From positions 1 to 13,573 of the forward strand of contig JAAVGX010000059.1 in NCBI GenBank assembly GCA_014800065.1: 13,573 nucleotides of DNA, given 5' to 3'. Shown in pieces: positions 1-6,892 of the stretch. The notes beneath the pieces were generated by a model. It worked only from the letters and a program-made list of their open reading frames with translations, was not told the origin of the DNA and ran no database searches. This DNA comes from Bacteroidales bacterium. GTDB lineage: Bacteria > Bacteroidota > Bacteroidia > Bacteroidales > Muribaculaceae. The first letter of the stretch is position 1. Each line of letters opens with the position of its first letter. The position numbers were made by a program, and so were the translations under genes.

Positions 1-92
1 AAATCAACCGAAGGCCTCGTAAGAAACTCAATTTCCAGTCCCCAAAGAGTGTTTTCTTCCGACAAATCGCTAATTTTGCACTTGCCAGTTGA
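1..92 (+). CDS. IS30-family transposase, C-terminal end (partial)
   Basis: Reading from base 3, an open frame of 29 codons ends at TGA 90-92. The peptide starts INRRPRKKLNF, continues with QSPKSVFF and ends NFALAS. An N-R-R-P-R-K-(K/R)-L-x-(F/Y)-x-(S/T)-P-x-x-V-F pattern just before the stop is typical of the C-terminus of IS30-family transposases, where it closes the DDE catalytic domain. The start and catalytic residues lie left of the window, so it is unknown whether the gene is intact. In many IS30 elements the right terminal inverted repeat overlaps or closely follows this stop, so the element end is probably near 75-130, but without the left end I cannot define it. The identification rests on motif recognition in a short peptide. 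Confidence 0.6.
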   Translation, partial: INRRPRKKLNFQSPKSVFFRQIANFALAS

Positions 93-273
93 GAGTAGGC
101 CGATGCTTTTTTCTCATTCACCTCTTATATTTACACCTTTTTATATTTACATTTAGAGCAATAGTCCTTCGAGTGAGACAATCCTCGTCTATCATTCCTC
201 GCAAATCTATGGAGGGTATAAATACATGTGCATTTGTCTTATCCCGAAATCGCACTATTTGTATTGCATCAGG

Positions 274-330
274 GTGACTAAACATTGGCGGCCCAAAAGT
301 CCACAACGAACGTGTGGTCCTACATTCATG
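274..330. repeat. Dispersed palindromic repeat, copy 1
   Basis: This copy aligns with 363-420 along its whole length: GTGnCTAAnCATTGGCGG, then CAAAAG, CCACA, CGAACGTGTGG and CCTACATTCA. Its central inverted repeat is degenerate: CCACA and TGTGG pair, but flanking mismatches weaken the stem. The arrangement resembles a REP-like intergenic element near the end of a transposon. What the family is and does is unknown from this window. Confidence 0.6.
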
Positions 331-362
331 CTCGCATAAATCTTAGCCCGATATGATTTAAG

Positions 363-420
363 GTGTCTAACCATTGGCGGGTCAAAAGGCCACACCGAAC
401 GTGTGGCCCTACATTCAATG
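363..420. repeat. Dispersed palindromic repeat, copy 2
   Basis: Second copy of the 274-330 element. It contains a perfect 8-bp inverted repeat, GGCCACAC and GTGTGGCC, around the loop CGAAC (388-408). Differences from copy 1 fall partly within the stem, where copy 2 is fully paired, so copy 1 looks like a decayed relative. The two copies lie 89 bp apart in the same orientation. Confidence 0.65.
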
Positions 421-462
421 ACACACAAAACTGTGCTTTCTTGGCTCTTGGGTGGGAATATT

Positions 463-498
463 AAAGGAGGCTGTGCTTTTGGCGCAGCCTCCTTTTTT
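463..498. terminator. Bidirectional intrinsic terminator downstream of pnp
   Basis: A 14-bp stem pairs 463-476 with 482-495 around the loop TTTTG, with one G-U pair. It begins 17 nt past the pnp stop, as expected for the leftward pnp transcript. On the plus strand the stem runs straight into a six-T tract (493-498). On the minus strand the tract is poorer (TTTAATATT). It therefore probably also stops transcription entering from the insertion-sequence side. Confidence 0.85.
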
Positions 499-512
499 AA
501 TGGTGGGGTGTG

Positions 513-2759
513 TTATTCTTTGTCTTTGCGCGGGGCGCGGTCGCGGCCTTCGCGACGGGGACGATCGCCTCCTTCGCGGCGGGGACGGTCGTTGCCTTCG
601 CGGCGGGGACGCTCAGCACGGGGTTTGCGTTCGGGTTCTACCCATCCTTCGGGTTTTTCCTTGAGGGCGCGCATGCTGAGACGGAATTTGCCGGTTTTCT
701 TGTCGATTTCGATGAGTTTTACCTGTACTTTGTCGCCTTCTTTGAGGCCGGAGGCTTCCATGTTGTCGAGGCGTTCCCAAGCGATTTCGCTGATGTGGAG
801 GAGACCGTCGCGGTTGGGCATGAATTCAACGAACGCGCCGAAGTCCATGATTGAGCGCACGGTACCGTCGTACACCTTTCCTTCTTCGGGGAGTTCGACG
901 ATGGCGTTGATCATTTCGAGGGCTTTGTCGATTGCGGCTTTGTTAGCAGCGGCAACTTCGATGTATCCTCCTTCTTCGATTTCATCGATAGAAACGGTAG
1001 CACCTGATTCTTCCTGAATACCCTGGATGATCTTTCCGCCCGGGCCGATTACAGCACCGATGAGTTCTTTGGGGATAATCATGGTGACAATGCGGGGCAC
1101 GTGAGGCTTGTAGTCCTCGCGGGGCGCAGGTATGGTCTGGTTGATGATGTTGAGGATGGGGAGACGACCGTCGCGAGCCTGCATAAGAGCACGTTCGAGG
1201 ATTTCGTAGCTGAGGCCGTCGCACTTGATGTCCATCTGAGTGGCAGTGATGCCGTCTACTGTACCGGTAACCTTGAAGTCCATATCACCGAGGTGGTCTT
1301 CGTCGCCGAGGATATCGCTGAGGATAGCGTATTTATCGGATTCGGTGTCGGTGATAAGACCCATTGCGATACCGCTGACGGGCTTTTTCATCTTCACGCC
1401 GGCATCGAGGAGCGCGAGAGTTCCTGCGCAGACGGTTGCCATTGAAGAAGAGCCGTTTGATTCGAGGATATCGCTAACAACGCGGCAAACGTAGGGGAAG
1501 TCATCGGGGAACATACGCTTGAGGGCACGGTGAGCGAGGTTGCCATGACCGATTTCGCGACGGCCTACACCACGCTGAGCTTTAGCTTCGCCGGTTGAGA
1601 AGGGGGGGAAGTTGTAGTGGAGGAGGAAACGTTCGCGACCCTGGTTGAGCACGTCGTCGAGAATCTTTTCGTCGAGCTTGGTTCCGAGAGTAACGGTAGA
1701 GAGGCTCTGAGTTTCACCACGAGTGAATACGGCCGAACCGTGAGGACCGGGGAGGTAGTCGATTTCGCACCAGATAGGACGAATCTGGGTAGTTTTACGA
1801 CCGTCGAGGCGGATGCCTTCGTCGAGGATGCAACGACGAACGGCTTCTTTTTCCACATCGTGGTAGTAGCGCTTAACGAGGGGAGTTTTTTCGTCGCGCA
1901 CGTCTTCGGGGAGAGATTCGATATATTCCTTGCAGATAGCGTCGAAGCTGTCCTGACGCCAGTGCTTGTCGGCGCAACCTGCCTTAGCGATGGCGTAGGC
2001 TTTGTCGTAAGTGGCGCGACGAACGTCTTCGCGGAGCTCTTCATCGTTGACTTCGTGGTTGTATTCGCGCTTGGCCACGCCAACTTCTTCAGCGAGTTCC
2101 ATCTGAGCCTTGCACTGTACCTTGATAGCATCGTGGGCCACACGGAGAGCTTCGAGGAGTTCGGCTTCGGAAGCTTCGTTCATTTCACCTTCTACCATCA
2201 TGATGTTGTCGTAAGTAGCGCCGACCATCAATTCCATATCGGCTTTCTGGAGTTCGTCGAAAGTTGGGTCGATAACGAATTTGCCATCAATACGAGCGAC
2301 GCGGACTTCGGAGATAGGGCCGTTGAAAGGGATATCGCTCACAGCCAGGGCAGCAGAAGCTGCGAGGCCAGCGAGGCAATCGGGAGCGTCGACACCATCG
2401 GCAGAGTACATGGTGATGTTTACGAAAGTGTCGGCGTGATAATTCGAGGGGAAGAGGGGGCGGAGCACACGGTCGACGAGTCGTGCTGTAAGGATTTCAT
2501 AATCGCTTGCACGGCCTTCACGCTTGAGGAAACCGCCGGGGAAACGACCAGCGGCGGAGAATTTTTCTTTGTACTCCACCTGGAGGGGCATGAAATCAAC
2601 GCCTTCGCCGGCTTCTTTGGCCGAAACAACAGTAGCGAGCAGCATTGTGTTGCCCATTCGTACTTCAACAGCGCCGTCGGCCTGCTTCGCGAGCTTACCT
2701 GTTTCAATGGTAATCTCACGGCCATCGGGGAGCGCTATTGTTTTCTTGATGACATTCAT
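513..2759 (-). CDS. pnp: Polyribonucleotide nucleotidyltransferase (PNPase)
   Basis: PNPase degrades RNA 3'-to-5' by phosphorolysis, and can also add 3' tails; it acts as a trimer in the cytoplasm. The 748-residue product has the full family layout. The first RNase PH domain spans about 10-145, with [13 protein letters not shown] at 71-83. A helical linker leads to the second RNase PH domain, about 320-540, with FSTGEA at 387-392 and the catalytic [12 protein letters not shown] at 485-496, including D486 and D492. The KH domain has IGPGGKII at 571-578, and the S1 domain spans about 628-698. A basic tail follows, with three RPRREGxD octapeptides (717-740). ATG 2759-2757 is chosen because [14 protein letters not shown] is a normal family start and lies about 35 nt below a good promoter. 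The gene is transcribed alone and ends at a strong hairpin. Confidence 0.98.
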   Translation of the reverse strand: MNVIKKTIALPDGREITIETGKLAKQADGAVEVRMGNTMLLATVVSAKEAGEGVDFMPLQVEYKEKFSAAGRFPGGFLKREGRASDYEILTARLVDRVLRPLFPSNYHADTFVNITMYSADGVDAPDCLAGLAASAALAVSDIPFNGPISEVRVARIDGKFVIDPTFDELQKADMELMVGATYDNIMMVEGEMNEASEAELLEALRVAHDAIKVQCKAQMELAEEVGVAKREYNHEVNDEELREDVRRATYDKAYAIAKAGCADKHWRQDSFDAICKEYIESLPEDVRDEKTPLVKRYYHDVEKEAVRRCILDEGIRLDGRKTTQIRPIWCEIDYLPGPHGSAVFTRGETQSLSTVTLGTKLDEKILDDVLNQGRERFLLHYNFPPFSTGEAKAQRGVGRREIGHGNLAHRALKRMFPDDFPYVCRVVSDILESNGSSSMATVCAGTLALLDAGVKMKKPVSGIAMGLITDTESDKYAILSDILGDEDHLGDMDFKVTGTVDGITATQMDIKCDGLSYEILERALMQARDGRLPILNIINQTIPAPREDYKPHVPRIVTMIIPKELIGAVIGPGGKIIQGIQEESGATVSIDEIEEGGYIEVAAANKAAIDKALEMINAIVELPEEGKVYDGTVRSIMDFGAFVEFMPNRDGLLHISEIAWERLDNMEASGLKEGDKVQVKLIEIDKKTGKFRLSMRALKEKPEGWVEPERKPRAERPRREGNDRPRREGGDRPRREGRDRAPRKDKE
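540..611 (-). repeat. 24-bp tandem repeat encoding RPRREGxD tail of PNPase
   Basis: Three in-frame 24-bp units encode [16 protein letters not shown] and RPRREGRD (residues 717-740). On the plus strand the shared TTCGCG cores begin at 549, 573 and 597, exactly 24 bp apart. The peptide is highly basic, disordered-looking and RGG/RE-like, which suits RNA binding or protein contact. Such tandem units could change copy number by slippage. Confidence 0.85.
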
Positions 2760-2799
2760 AAGAAATGGATAAATATATTTTTTAACGCTAAAATTCGCG

Positions 2800-2831
2800 C
2801 AAAGATACGAAAATTTCCATCGTTCTCCAAA
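2800..2831 (-). promoter_or_regulatory. Bacteroidota-type promoter for pnp
   Basis: Read on the minus strand, TTTG (2831-2828) is followed by a 20-nt spacer and TATCTTTG (2807-2800). This matches the -33 TTTG / -7 TAnnTTTG consensus of the Bacteroidota primary sigma factor with optimal spacing. Transcription should begin near 2793-2796, giving a leader of about 35 nt before the pnp ATG. Confidence 0.85.
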
Positions 2832-2944
2832 TTAATATATGTGAAAGTCCTTAAATGTAACTTTAAGTGGAGATGTATTGAACAGAGTCGGAGGCTCATG
2901 GGTTAATATATCAAGTAAGGATTTTCAATAAAAATTATCAAACA

Positions 2945-3688
2945 ATGAAGCGTTTTCTCCTCTTGCTTTTAGTTGCATTAAGTTTATGTGCCAATGCTCA
3001 GGTAACCATACCCGATCAGGAAATAGGTTATAATGTTCATTACCACTGGGGTCCGGTGGATGTTCGGATAGCCCACGGTACCGTTTCGATGGGACTTTCG
3101 GGGGATTCATTTACCGCCACCCTCGATGGCAACAGCATCCCTTGGAACGGGCGAGTGTTCTGCATCAGCGACACCTTGACGGCCACGATGACTCCTGTTC
3201 CGGGTGAGTTGAGCCGTGAATCGGTGAGCTATCAGACCGGGTGGTATATGAAACCGAAGGTGCGTGAGTATCGCTCCGGAGCGTTCAATCCCTCAGATCC
3301 GGCCAACTACCGTAATATCGCAGGCGCGGGTTTGCTGAGCGCCTCGGCCAATACAATGGAGGCGGTGACGGTGACGTCGGATATGCTGGGGATGTTCTAT
3401 TATTTCAATGAGCTTGATTTCGAGCATATGGCCCCGGGTACCCGTACCGTGATTCCTATCAGCGGAGGGTATTCGAGCGAGGTAGCCGTGACCTATGTCG
3501 GGCAAAGCACCTATGTGGCCGACGGAGTAGAATATTCGACCTATAAAGTGGATTTTGAGTACGCCTATGAGGGCTCGATGAGCGGCTATCCGGTGCATGC
3601 GCAGGTTGCGCAGGAGGGTCGTATACCCGTTCTGATCAGCGCATCGCTGCCTGTGGGGCGTGTTGAAATGGTGTACGATGGCCGTTGA
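2945..3688 (+). CDS. Secreted DUF3108-like protein
   Basis: The 247-residue product starts with a signal peptide (MKRF, a Leu-rich core, then CANA|Q), with likely signal peptidase I cleavage after A18. C15 does not sit in a good lipobox, so it is probably soluble in the periplasm and not a lipoprotein. The mature part begins with YNVHYHWGPVDVRIAHG. Mid-protein segments include SDTLTAT, YMKPKVREYR and SDMLGMFYYFNELDF, and the C-terminus has GRIPVLISASLPVGRVEM. This order resembles the Bacteroidota DUF3108 family, predicted to be a beta-rich periplasmic fold of unknown function. The gene stands alone: divergent from pnp, with 185 bp between the starts, and closed by a long hairpin at 3741. I see no convincing consensus promoter upstream; TAACTTTA at 2858-2865 is a weak -7 candidate without a TTTG partner. 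The family assignment is from memory of motif order. Confidence 0.75.
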   Translation: MKRFLLLLLVALSLCANAQVTIPDQEIGYNVHYHWGPVDVRIAHGTVSMGLSGDSFTATLDGNSIPWNGRVFCISDTLTATMTPVPGELSRESVSYQTGWYMKPKVREYRSGAFNPSDPANYRNIAGAGLLSASANTMEAVTVTSDMLGMFYYFNELDFEHMAPGTRTVIPISGGYSSEVAVTYVGQSTYVADGVEYSTYKVDFEYAYEGSMSGYPVHAQVAQEGRIPVLISASLPVGRVEMVYDGR

Positions 3689-3740
3689 ATGGCAATCGCA
3701 GAACAACCATCAAAGCCCGATTAACATTATTTCACACATA

Positions 3741-3779
3741 CCAAAACCGCCCCGGAGCACATTGTAGGGGCGATTTTGG
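3741..3779. terminator. Long hairpin, probable bidirectional terminator
   Basis: A 13-bp inverted repeat with one mismatch pairs 3741-3753 (CCAAAACCGCCCC) with 3767-3779 (GGGGCGATTTTGG) around a 13-nt loop. The A/T steps in each arm supply a T-rich 3' side in both directions. It begins 52 bp after the DUF3108-like gene and lies upstream of the acpP promoter, so it isolates acpP from readthrough. Confidence 0.65.
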
Positions 3780-3820
3780 CGTATAATCGTGTATAAGAAT
3801 GACAATGACGGGACAAAAAA

Positions 3821-3852
3821 TTTCGTAGAATGAATTAAAATATGTAATTTTG
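3821..3852 (+). promoter_or_regulatory. Bacteroidota-type promoter for acpP
   Basis: TTTC (3821-3824), a 20-nt spacer and TAATTTTG (3845-3852) match the Bacteroidota -33/-7 consensus with one mismatch in the upstream element. The predicted start near 3856-3859 gives an A-rich leader of about 37-40 nt before the acpP ATG. Confidence 0.75.
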
Positions 3853-3895
3853 CGGAGTAAATTCATGAATTAATAAACACTTAACCACAACCGTC

Positions 3896-4135
3896 ATGTC
3901 TGAAATTGCAGATAAAGTAAAGGCTATCGTGATGGACAAACTGAACATCGACGATCCCGCCAAAGTTACCGAAGAAGCAACCTTCGTAAACGACCTCGGT
4001 GCTGACTCACTTGACACCGTAGAACTGATTATGGACCTCGAGAACACTTTCGAAATCGAAATTCCCGAATCCGAATCCACCAATATCAAGACCGTAGGCG
4101 ACGCAATTGCTTACATCGAAAAAGCAAAGAACTAA
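3896..4135 (+). CDS. acpP: Acyl carrier protein
   Basis: AcpP is the small acidic carrier to which growing fatty acyl chains are attached through a 4'-phosphopantetheine arm. The 79-residue product has the usual length and the [13 protein letters not shown] motif, with S38 as the pantetheinylated serine. It is strongly acidic and predicted to form the standard four-helix bundle. The start ATG 3896 gives [16 protein letters not shown], a normal family N-terminus, and follows a predicted promoter by about 45 nt. fabF lies directly downstream, separated by a terminator-like hairpin (4161-4187). That arrangement would allow far more AcpP than FabF, in line with the known abundance of the carrier. 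Confidence 0.98.
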   Translation: MSEIADKVKAIVMDKLNIDDPAKVTEEATFVNDLGADSLDTVELIMDLENTFEIEIPESESTNIKTVGDAIAYIEKAKN

Positions 4136-4160
4136 GCAATTTCCCCAGCACAGTCACAGG

Positions 4161-4187
4161 CCGCCGCGAACCCACGGCGGTTTTGTT
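4161..4187 (+). terminator. Intrinsic terminator or attenuator between acpP and fabF
   Basis: CCGCCG (4161-4166) pairs with CGGCGG (4175-4180) around an 8-nt loop, followed directly by TTTTGTT. It starts 26 nt after the acpP stop. I find no consensus promoter between it and fabF, so partial readthrough is the simplest way for fabF to be expressed. Confidence 0.75.
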
Positions 4188-4231
4188 ATAAAATGATAAA
4201 AAACAGGATCAAGCAATACAACCACGCAAAC

Positions 4232-5497
4232 ATGGAACTTAAACGAGTAGTAGTGACCGGCTTAGGTGCGGTTACACCCCTTGGCAACGACGTGCCGACG
4301 ACCTGGGCTAACGCTCTGGCCGGAGTGAGCGGCGCCGCCCCCATCACGCATTTCGATGCGTCCAAGTTCAAAACGCAATTTGCCTGCGAAGTAAAGGGAT
4401 TTAATCCTGACGATCACTTCGATCGCAAGAAGTCGCGTCAGCTTGACCTGTATGCGCAGTACGCCCTTGTAGCAGCCCGTCAGGCCATCGAAGATGCAGG
4501 TTTGCCCGAGGACGACAAGCTGAACAAGAATCGCGTAGGCGTAATCGTAGCAGCGGGCATCGGCGGTCTTCACACCTTTGAAGAAGAAGCCGGAAATTAT
4601 GCCAAGAATGTTGAACGCGGACCCCGCTACAATCCCTTCTTCATTCCTAAGATGATTGCCGACATCGCCTCGGGTCATATCTCGATGGAATACGGCTACC
4701 ACGGCCCCAACTACGGTGTGGTATCGGCGTGTGCGTCGTCCAACAACGCAATTATTGATGCCTTCAACCTGATTCGTCTTGGCAAGGCCGACGTGATGGT
4801 TACCGGAGGTGCAGAAGCAGCCATCTTCCCCGCCGGTGTGGGCGGATTCAATGCCATGCACGCCCTCTCCACCCGCAACGACAGCCCCGAAACCGCTTCC
4901 CGCCCCTTCAGCAAGAGCCGCGACGGGTTCGTGATCGGCGAAGGTTCAGGCGTCCTGATTCTCGAAGAACTTGAACACGCTCTGGCTCGCGGAGCCAAAA
5001 TATATGGTGAAATCGCCGGCGGCGGCATGAGCGCGGATGCGTACCACATCACCGCCACCCATCCCGATGGTCTCGGAGCCAAGCTCTCCATGCAGTCGGC
5101 ACTTGATGATGCCGGCATGAAGCCCGAAGACATCGACTATATCAATGTGCACGGCACCTCCACCCCCGTTGGTGATATTTCCGAAGTGAAGGCTATCGTA
5201 GAGCTCTTCGGCGACCAGGCTCACAAGCTGAATATCTCGTCAACCAAATCGATGACCGGTCACCTCCTTGGCGCAACCGGCGCTATGGAAGCTATCTTCA
5301 GCATCAAGGCCGTTCAGGAGGATATCGTTCCTCCGACCATCAATCACGAAGAGGGCGATGAGGACGAAGAAATTGACTACACCCTCAATTTCACCTTCAA
5401 CAAAGCACAGAAGCGCCCTGTTCGCGCAGCGCTGTCGAACTCATTCGGCTTCGGCGGCCACAACGCAACCGTGATTGTGAAGAAGTTTGAGAAATAA
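4232..5497 (+). CDS. fabF: Beta-ketoacyl-ACP synthase II
   Basis: FabF condenses malonyl-ACP with acyl-ACP to lengthen fatty acids. The 421-residue product carries the Cys-His-His triad of elongating KAS enzymes: C167 in VVSACASSN, H307 in VHGTSTPVGD and H344 in STKSMTGHLLGATGAMEA. The glycine-rich end NSFGFGGHN (403-411) is also present. The frame opens 13 codons earlier, at ATG 4193. I chose ATG 4232 because MELKRVVVTGLGAVTPLG is the normal family N-terminus and the extra peptide MIKNRIKQYNHAN is unlike it; ATG 4193 also sits only a few bases beyond the hairpin T-tract. The catalytic-site sequence ACASS replaces the common ACATS, a conservative change. The nucleosidase gene that follows is separated by a 10-bp-stem terminator. 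Confidence 0.97.
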   Translation: MELKRVVVTGLGAVTPLGNDVPTTWANALAGVSGAAPITHFDASKFKTQFACEVKGFNPDDHFDRKKSRQLDLYAQYALVAARQAIEDAGLPEDDKLNKNRVGVIVAAGIGGLHTFEEEAGNYAKNVERGPRYNPFFIPKMIADIASGHISMEYGYHGPNYGVVSACASSNNAIIDAFNLIRLGKADVMVTGGAEAAIFPAGVGGFNAMHALSTRNDSPETASRPFSKSRDGFVIGEGSGVLILEELEHALARGAKIYGEIAGGGMSADAYHITATHPDGLGAKLSMQSALDDAGMKPEDIDYINVHGTSTPVGDISEVKAIVELFGDQAHKLNISSTKSMTGHLLGATGAMEAIFSIKAVQEDIVPPTINHEEGDEDEEIDYTLNFTFNKAQKRPVRAALSNSFGFGGHNATVIVKKFEK

Positions 5498-5524
5498 TTC
5501 TTCAGACGAAGCATTTTAGAACGT

Positions 5525-5551
5525 ATGGACGCGCAATCGCGCGTCCATTTT
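5525..5551 (+). terminator. Intrinsic terminator after fabF
   Basis: A perfect 10-bp GC-rich stem, ATGGACGCGC (5525-5534) with GCGCGTCCAT (5539-5548), closes the loop AATC and runs into TTTTC. It lies 27 nt past the fabF stop and ends only 16 nt before the mtnN start. That leaves little space for a separate mtnN promoter, and none with the consensus is visible, so mtnN may depend on readthrough. Confidence 0.8.
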
Positions 5552-5567
5552 CATCAATAATACCCCA

Positions 5568-6245
5568 ATGAAAATCGCAATAATCGTGGCGATGGACAAG
5601 GAGCTCAACCTGCTGTTGCCACACATATCCGAGCCGAAGAATGTGAGCCTTAACGGGTTCGATTTCCACACCGGCGAGCTGGGCGGCCACAAAGTTGTGG
5701 TGTGCAAGTGCGGCATCGGCAAGGTTAATGCCGCCGTTGGAGCGCTCACGCTGATAGAAAACTTTCATCCGGCGTTGGTAATAAATACCGGAGTAGCCGG
5801 TGGCACCGGCGCCACCGAGCATCCGGCACAGGTGCTTGATGTTGTACTTGCGGACCGTATTGCCTACCACGATGTTTGGTGCGGACCCGGCACAGAACCC
5901 GGTCAAGCCGCGGGTTGTCCGGCTTACTTCGAGTGCCCTCTTCCGGCTGACCTTTGCAGCCGGCTTGGCGCACGACGCGGACTTATTGCATCGGGTGACA
6001 TATTCGTGACCGATCCGTCCGACCTTCAGCGCATCCTGAGCGTGCACCCCGACGCGTTGGCCGTGGATATGGAAAGCGCCGCCATCGCCCATGTGTGCTA
6101 CCTGAAGAGTGTGCCCTTCGTGGCCCTGCGAGTGATAAGCGATACCCCGGGAGCAGAAGGCAATGCCGCGGCCTACACCGACTTCTGGACCGCTGCACCC
6201 CGGCGAACATTCGAGTGCGTTGAACAACTCCTGCAGTTGCTATGA
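5568..6245 (+). CDS. mtnN: 5'-methylthioadenosine/S-adenosylhomocysteine nucleosidase
   Basis: The enzyme cleaves adenine from MTA and SAH, by-products of S-adenosylmethionine use, and supports methionine salvage and AI-2 precursor formation. The 225-residue product has the single-domain nucleoside phosphorylase fold and the MTAN signature residues. E12 lies in IIVAMDKEL. GIGKVNAA occupies 49-56 and NTGVAGG 73-79. M168 and E169 lie in VDMESAA, and the catalytic D192 is in RVISD. It is close to the usual family length of about 230. A futalosine hydrolase role is possible, since that enzyme is a relative, but the motifs fit MTAN better. The stop overlaps the next start by ATGA (6242-6245), so translation of the two is coupled. 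Confidence 0.9.
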   Translation: MKIAIIVAMDKELNLLLPHISEPKNVSLNGFDFHTGELGGHKVVVCKCGIGKVNAAVGALTLIENFHPALVINTGVAGGTGATEHPAQVLDVVLADRIAYHDVWCGPGTEPGQAAGCPAYFECPLPADLCSRLGARRGLIASGDIFVTDPSDLQRILSVHPDALAVDMESAAIAHVCYLKSVPFVALRVISDTPGAEGNAAAYTDFWTAAPRRTFECVEQLLQLL

Positions 6246-6892
6246 AGGACCTTCGCCCAACACGCGGCGAGCAAAAACTTCGGGCGATGATTGCAGAAGG
6301 CGAGCACGTTCATCAGGATTTCAAATTCACCATCTCCGACGCCCGAAAAATAGCCCGCTCCCTTTCGGCCTTCGCCAACAATGACGGCGGCCGGTTGCTT
6401 ATCGGGGTGAAGGATAATGGCACCATTGCGGGTGTGCGAAATGAGGAGGACGTTTTCGTGGTAGAGGAGGCCGCGGGCATTTATTGCAGGCCGGCGTTGA
6501 CCATTGAGTTTGAAGCTCTTAAGGCCAAGGGCGGCCTTGAGGTGATAGTTGCGAAAGTGGAGCGACAAGCGCGCCGCCCCGTTTATGCCTCCGACAGCCC
6601 TGACCATTGGCGAGCCTACTACCGCGTGGCCGATGAAAATATCGCTGCGCATGAGCTGATGGTCGACGCATGGGAGCGTGAGGCCGAAGAACATTCCACA
6701 GCTCTCAGCGCGCTGCATCACAGCATTTTAGCAGCGATAGAAGAACAGCCCCGAGCGTTAGATTTACGCGATCTTGCTATCAGTGTCCATGCGTCAGCGG
6801 CCGCTGTAAGAGAGGCTGTAATCGAACTGGCCAATTCATCGCTAATCGACTTTTCGCACAATGGCTCCAACTTTATGCTTACCATAAAATGA
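6242..6892 (+). CDS. AlbA_2 (Schlafen-type) domain protein with possible C-terminal winged helix
   Basis: The 216-residue product begins with an AlbA_2-like domain, the putative nucleic-acid-binding module shared with Schlafen proteins. Visible family marks are EHVHQDFKF (21-29) and AFANNDGGRLLIGVKDNG (43-60), followed by a beta-rich stretch to about 135 that includes ARRPVY and RAYYRVADEN. The C-terminal third (about 150-216) looks like a winged helix-turn-helix: helices ILAAIEEQP, LRDLAISVHASAAAVREAVIELA, then a strand ending FMLTIK. A DNA- or RNA-binding regulator is the natural guess, but the target is unknown. It overlaps both neighbours by ATGA, so it is embedded in a three-gene translationally coupled unit. 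Confidence 0.8.
   Translation: MKDLRPTRGEQKLRAMIAEGEHVHQDFKFTISDARKIARSLSAFANNDGGRLLIGVKDNGTIAGVRNEEDVFVVEEAAGIYCRPALTIEFEALKAKGGLEVIVAKVERQARRPVYASDSPDHWRAYYRVADENIAAHELMVDAWEREAEEHSTALSALHHSILAAIEEQPRALDLRDLAISVHASAAAVREAVIELANSSLIDFSHNGSNFMLTIK

Larger units (their letters stand above)
93..462. other. Gene-poor spacer between IS remnant and pnp terminator
   Basis: About 370 bp with no credible gene. The short frames here have no recognisable protein features and only non-ATG or unsupported starts. The first half is A/T-rich, with pyrimidine-rich runs around 107-150, and probably includes the right end of the insertion sequence. The second half contains two copies of a palindromic repeat (274-330 and 363-420), listed separately. 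I see no tRNA, rRNA or recognisable riboswitch. Confidence 0.6.

Noticed and set aside
71..78. TAATTTTG, a perfect match to the -7 promoter element
   Set aside because: It lies inside the transposase reading frame (Ala-Asn-Phe-Ala codons) and has no TTTG at the right upstream distance.
89..277. 62-codon plus-strand frame in the spacer before pnp
   Set aside because: The start is a non-ATG codon overlapping the transposase stop, and the product has no recognisable features and a composition of translated A/T-rich spacer.
1617..2906. 429-codon frame antisense to pnp
   Set aside because: It mirrors the codon bias of pnp on the other strand, resembles no protein, and pnp itself is unmistakable.
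4193..4231. Upstream start for fabF adding MIKNRIKQYNHAN
   Set aside because: The extension does not resemble KAS II N-termini and begins almost at the hairpin T-tract; MELKRVVVTGLG is the typical start.
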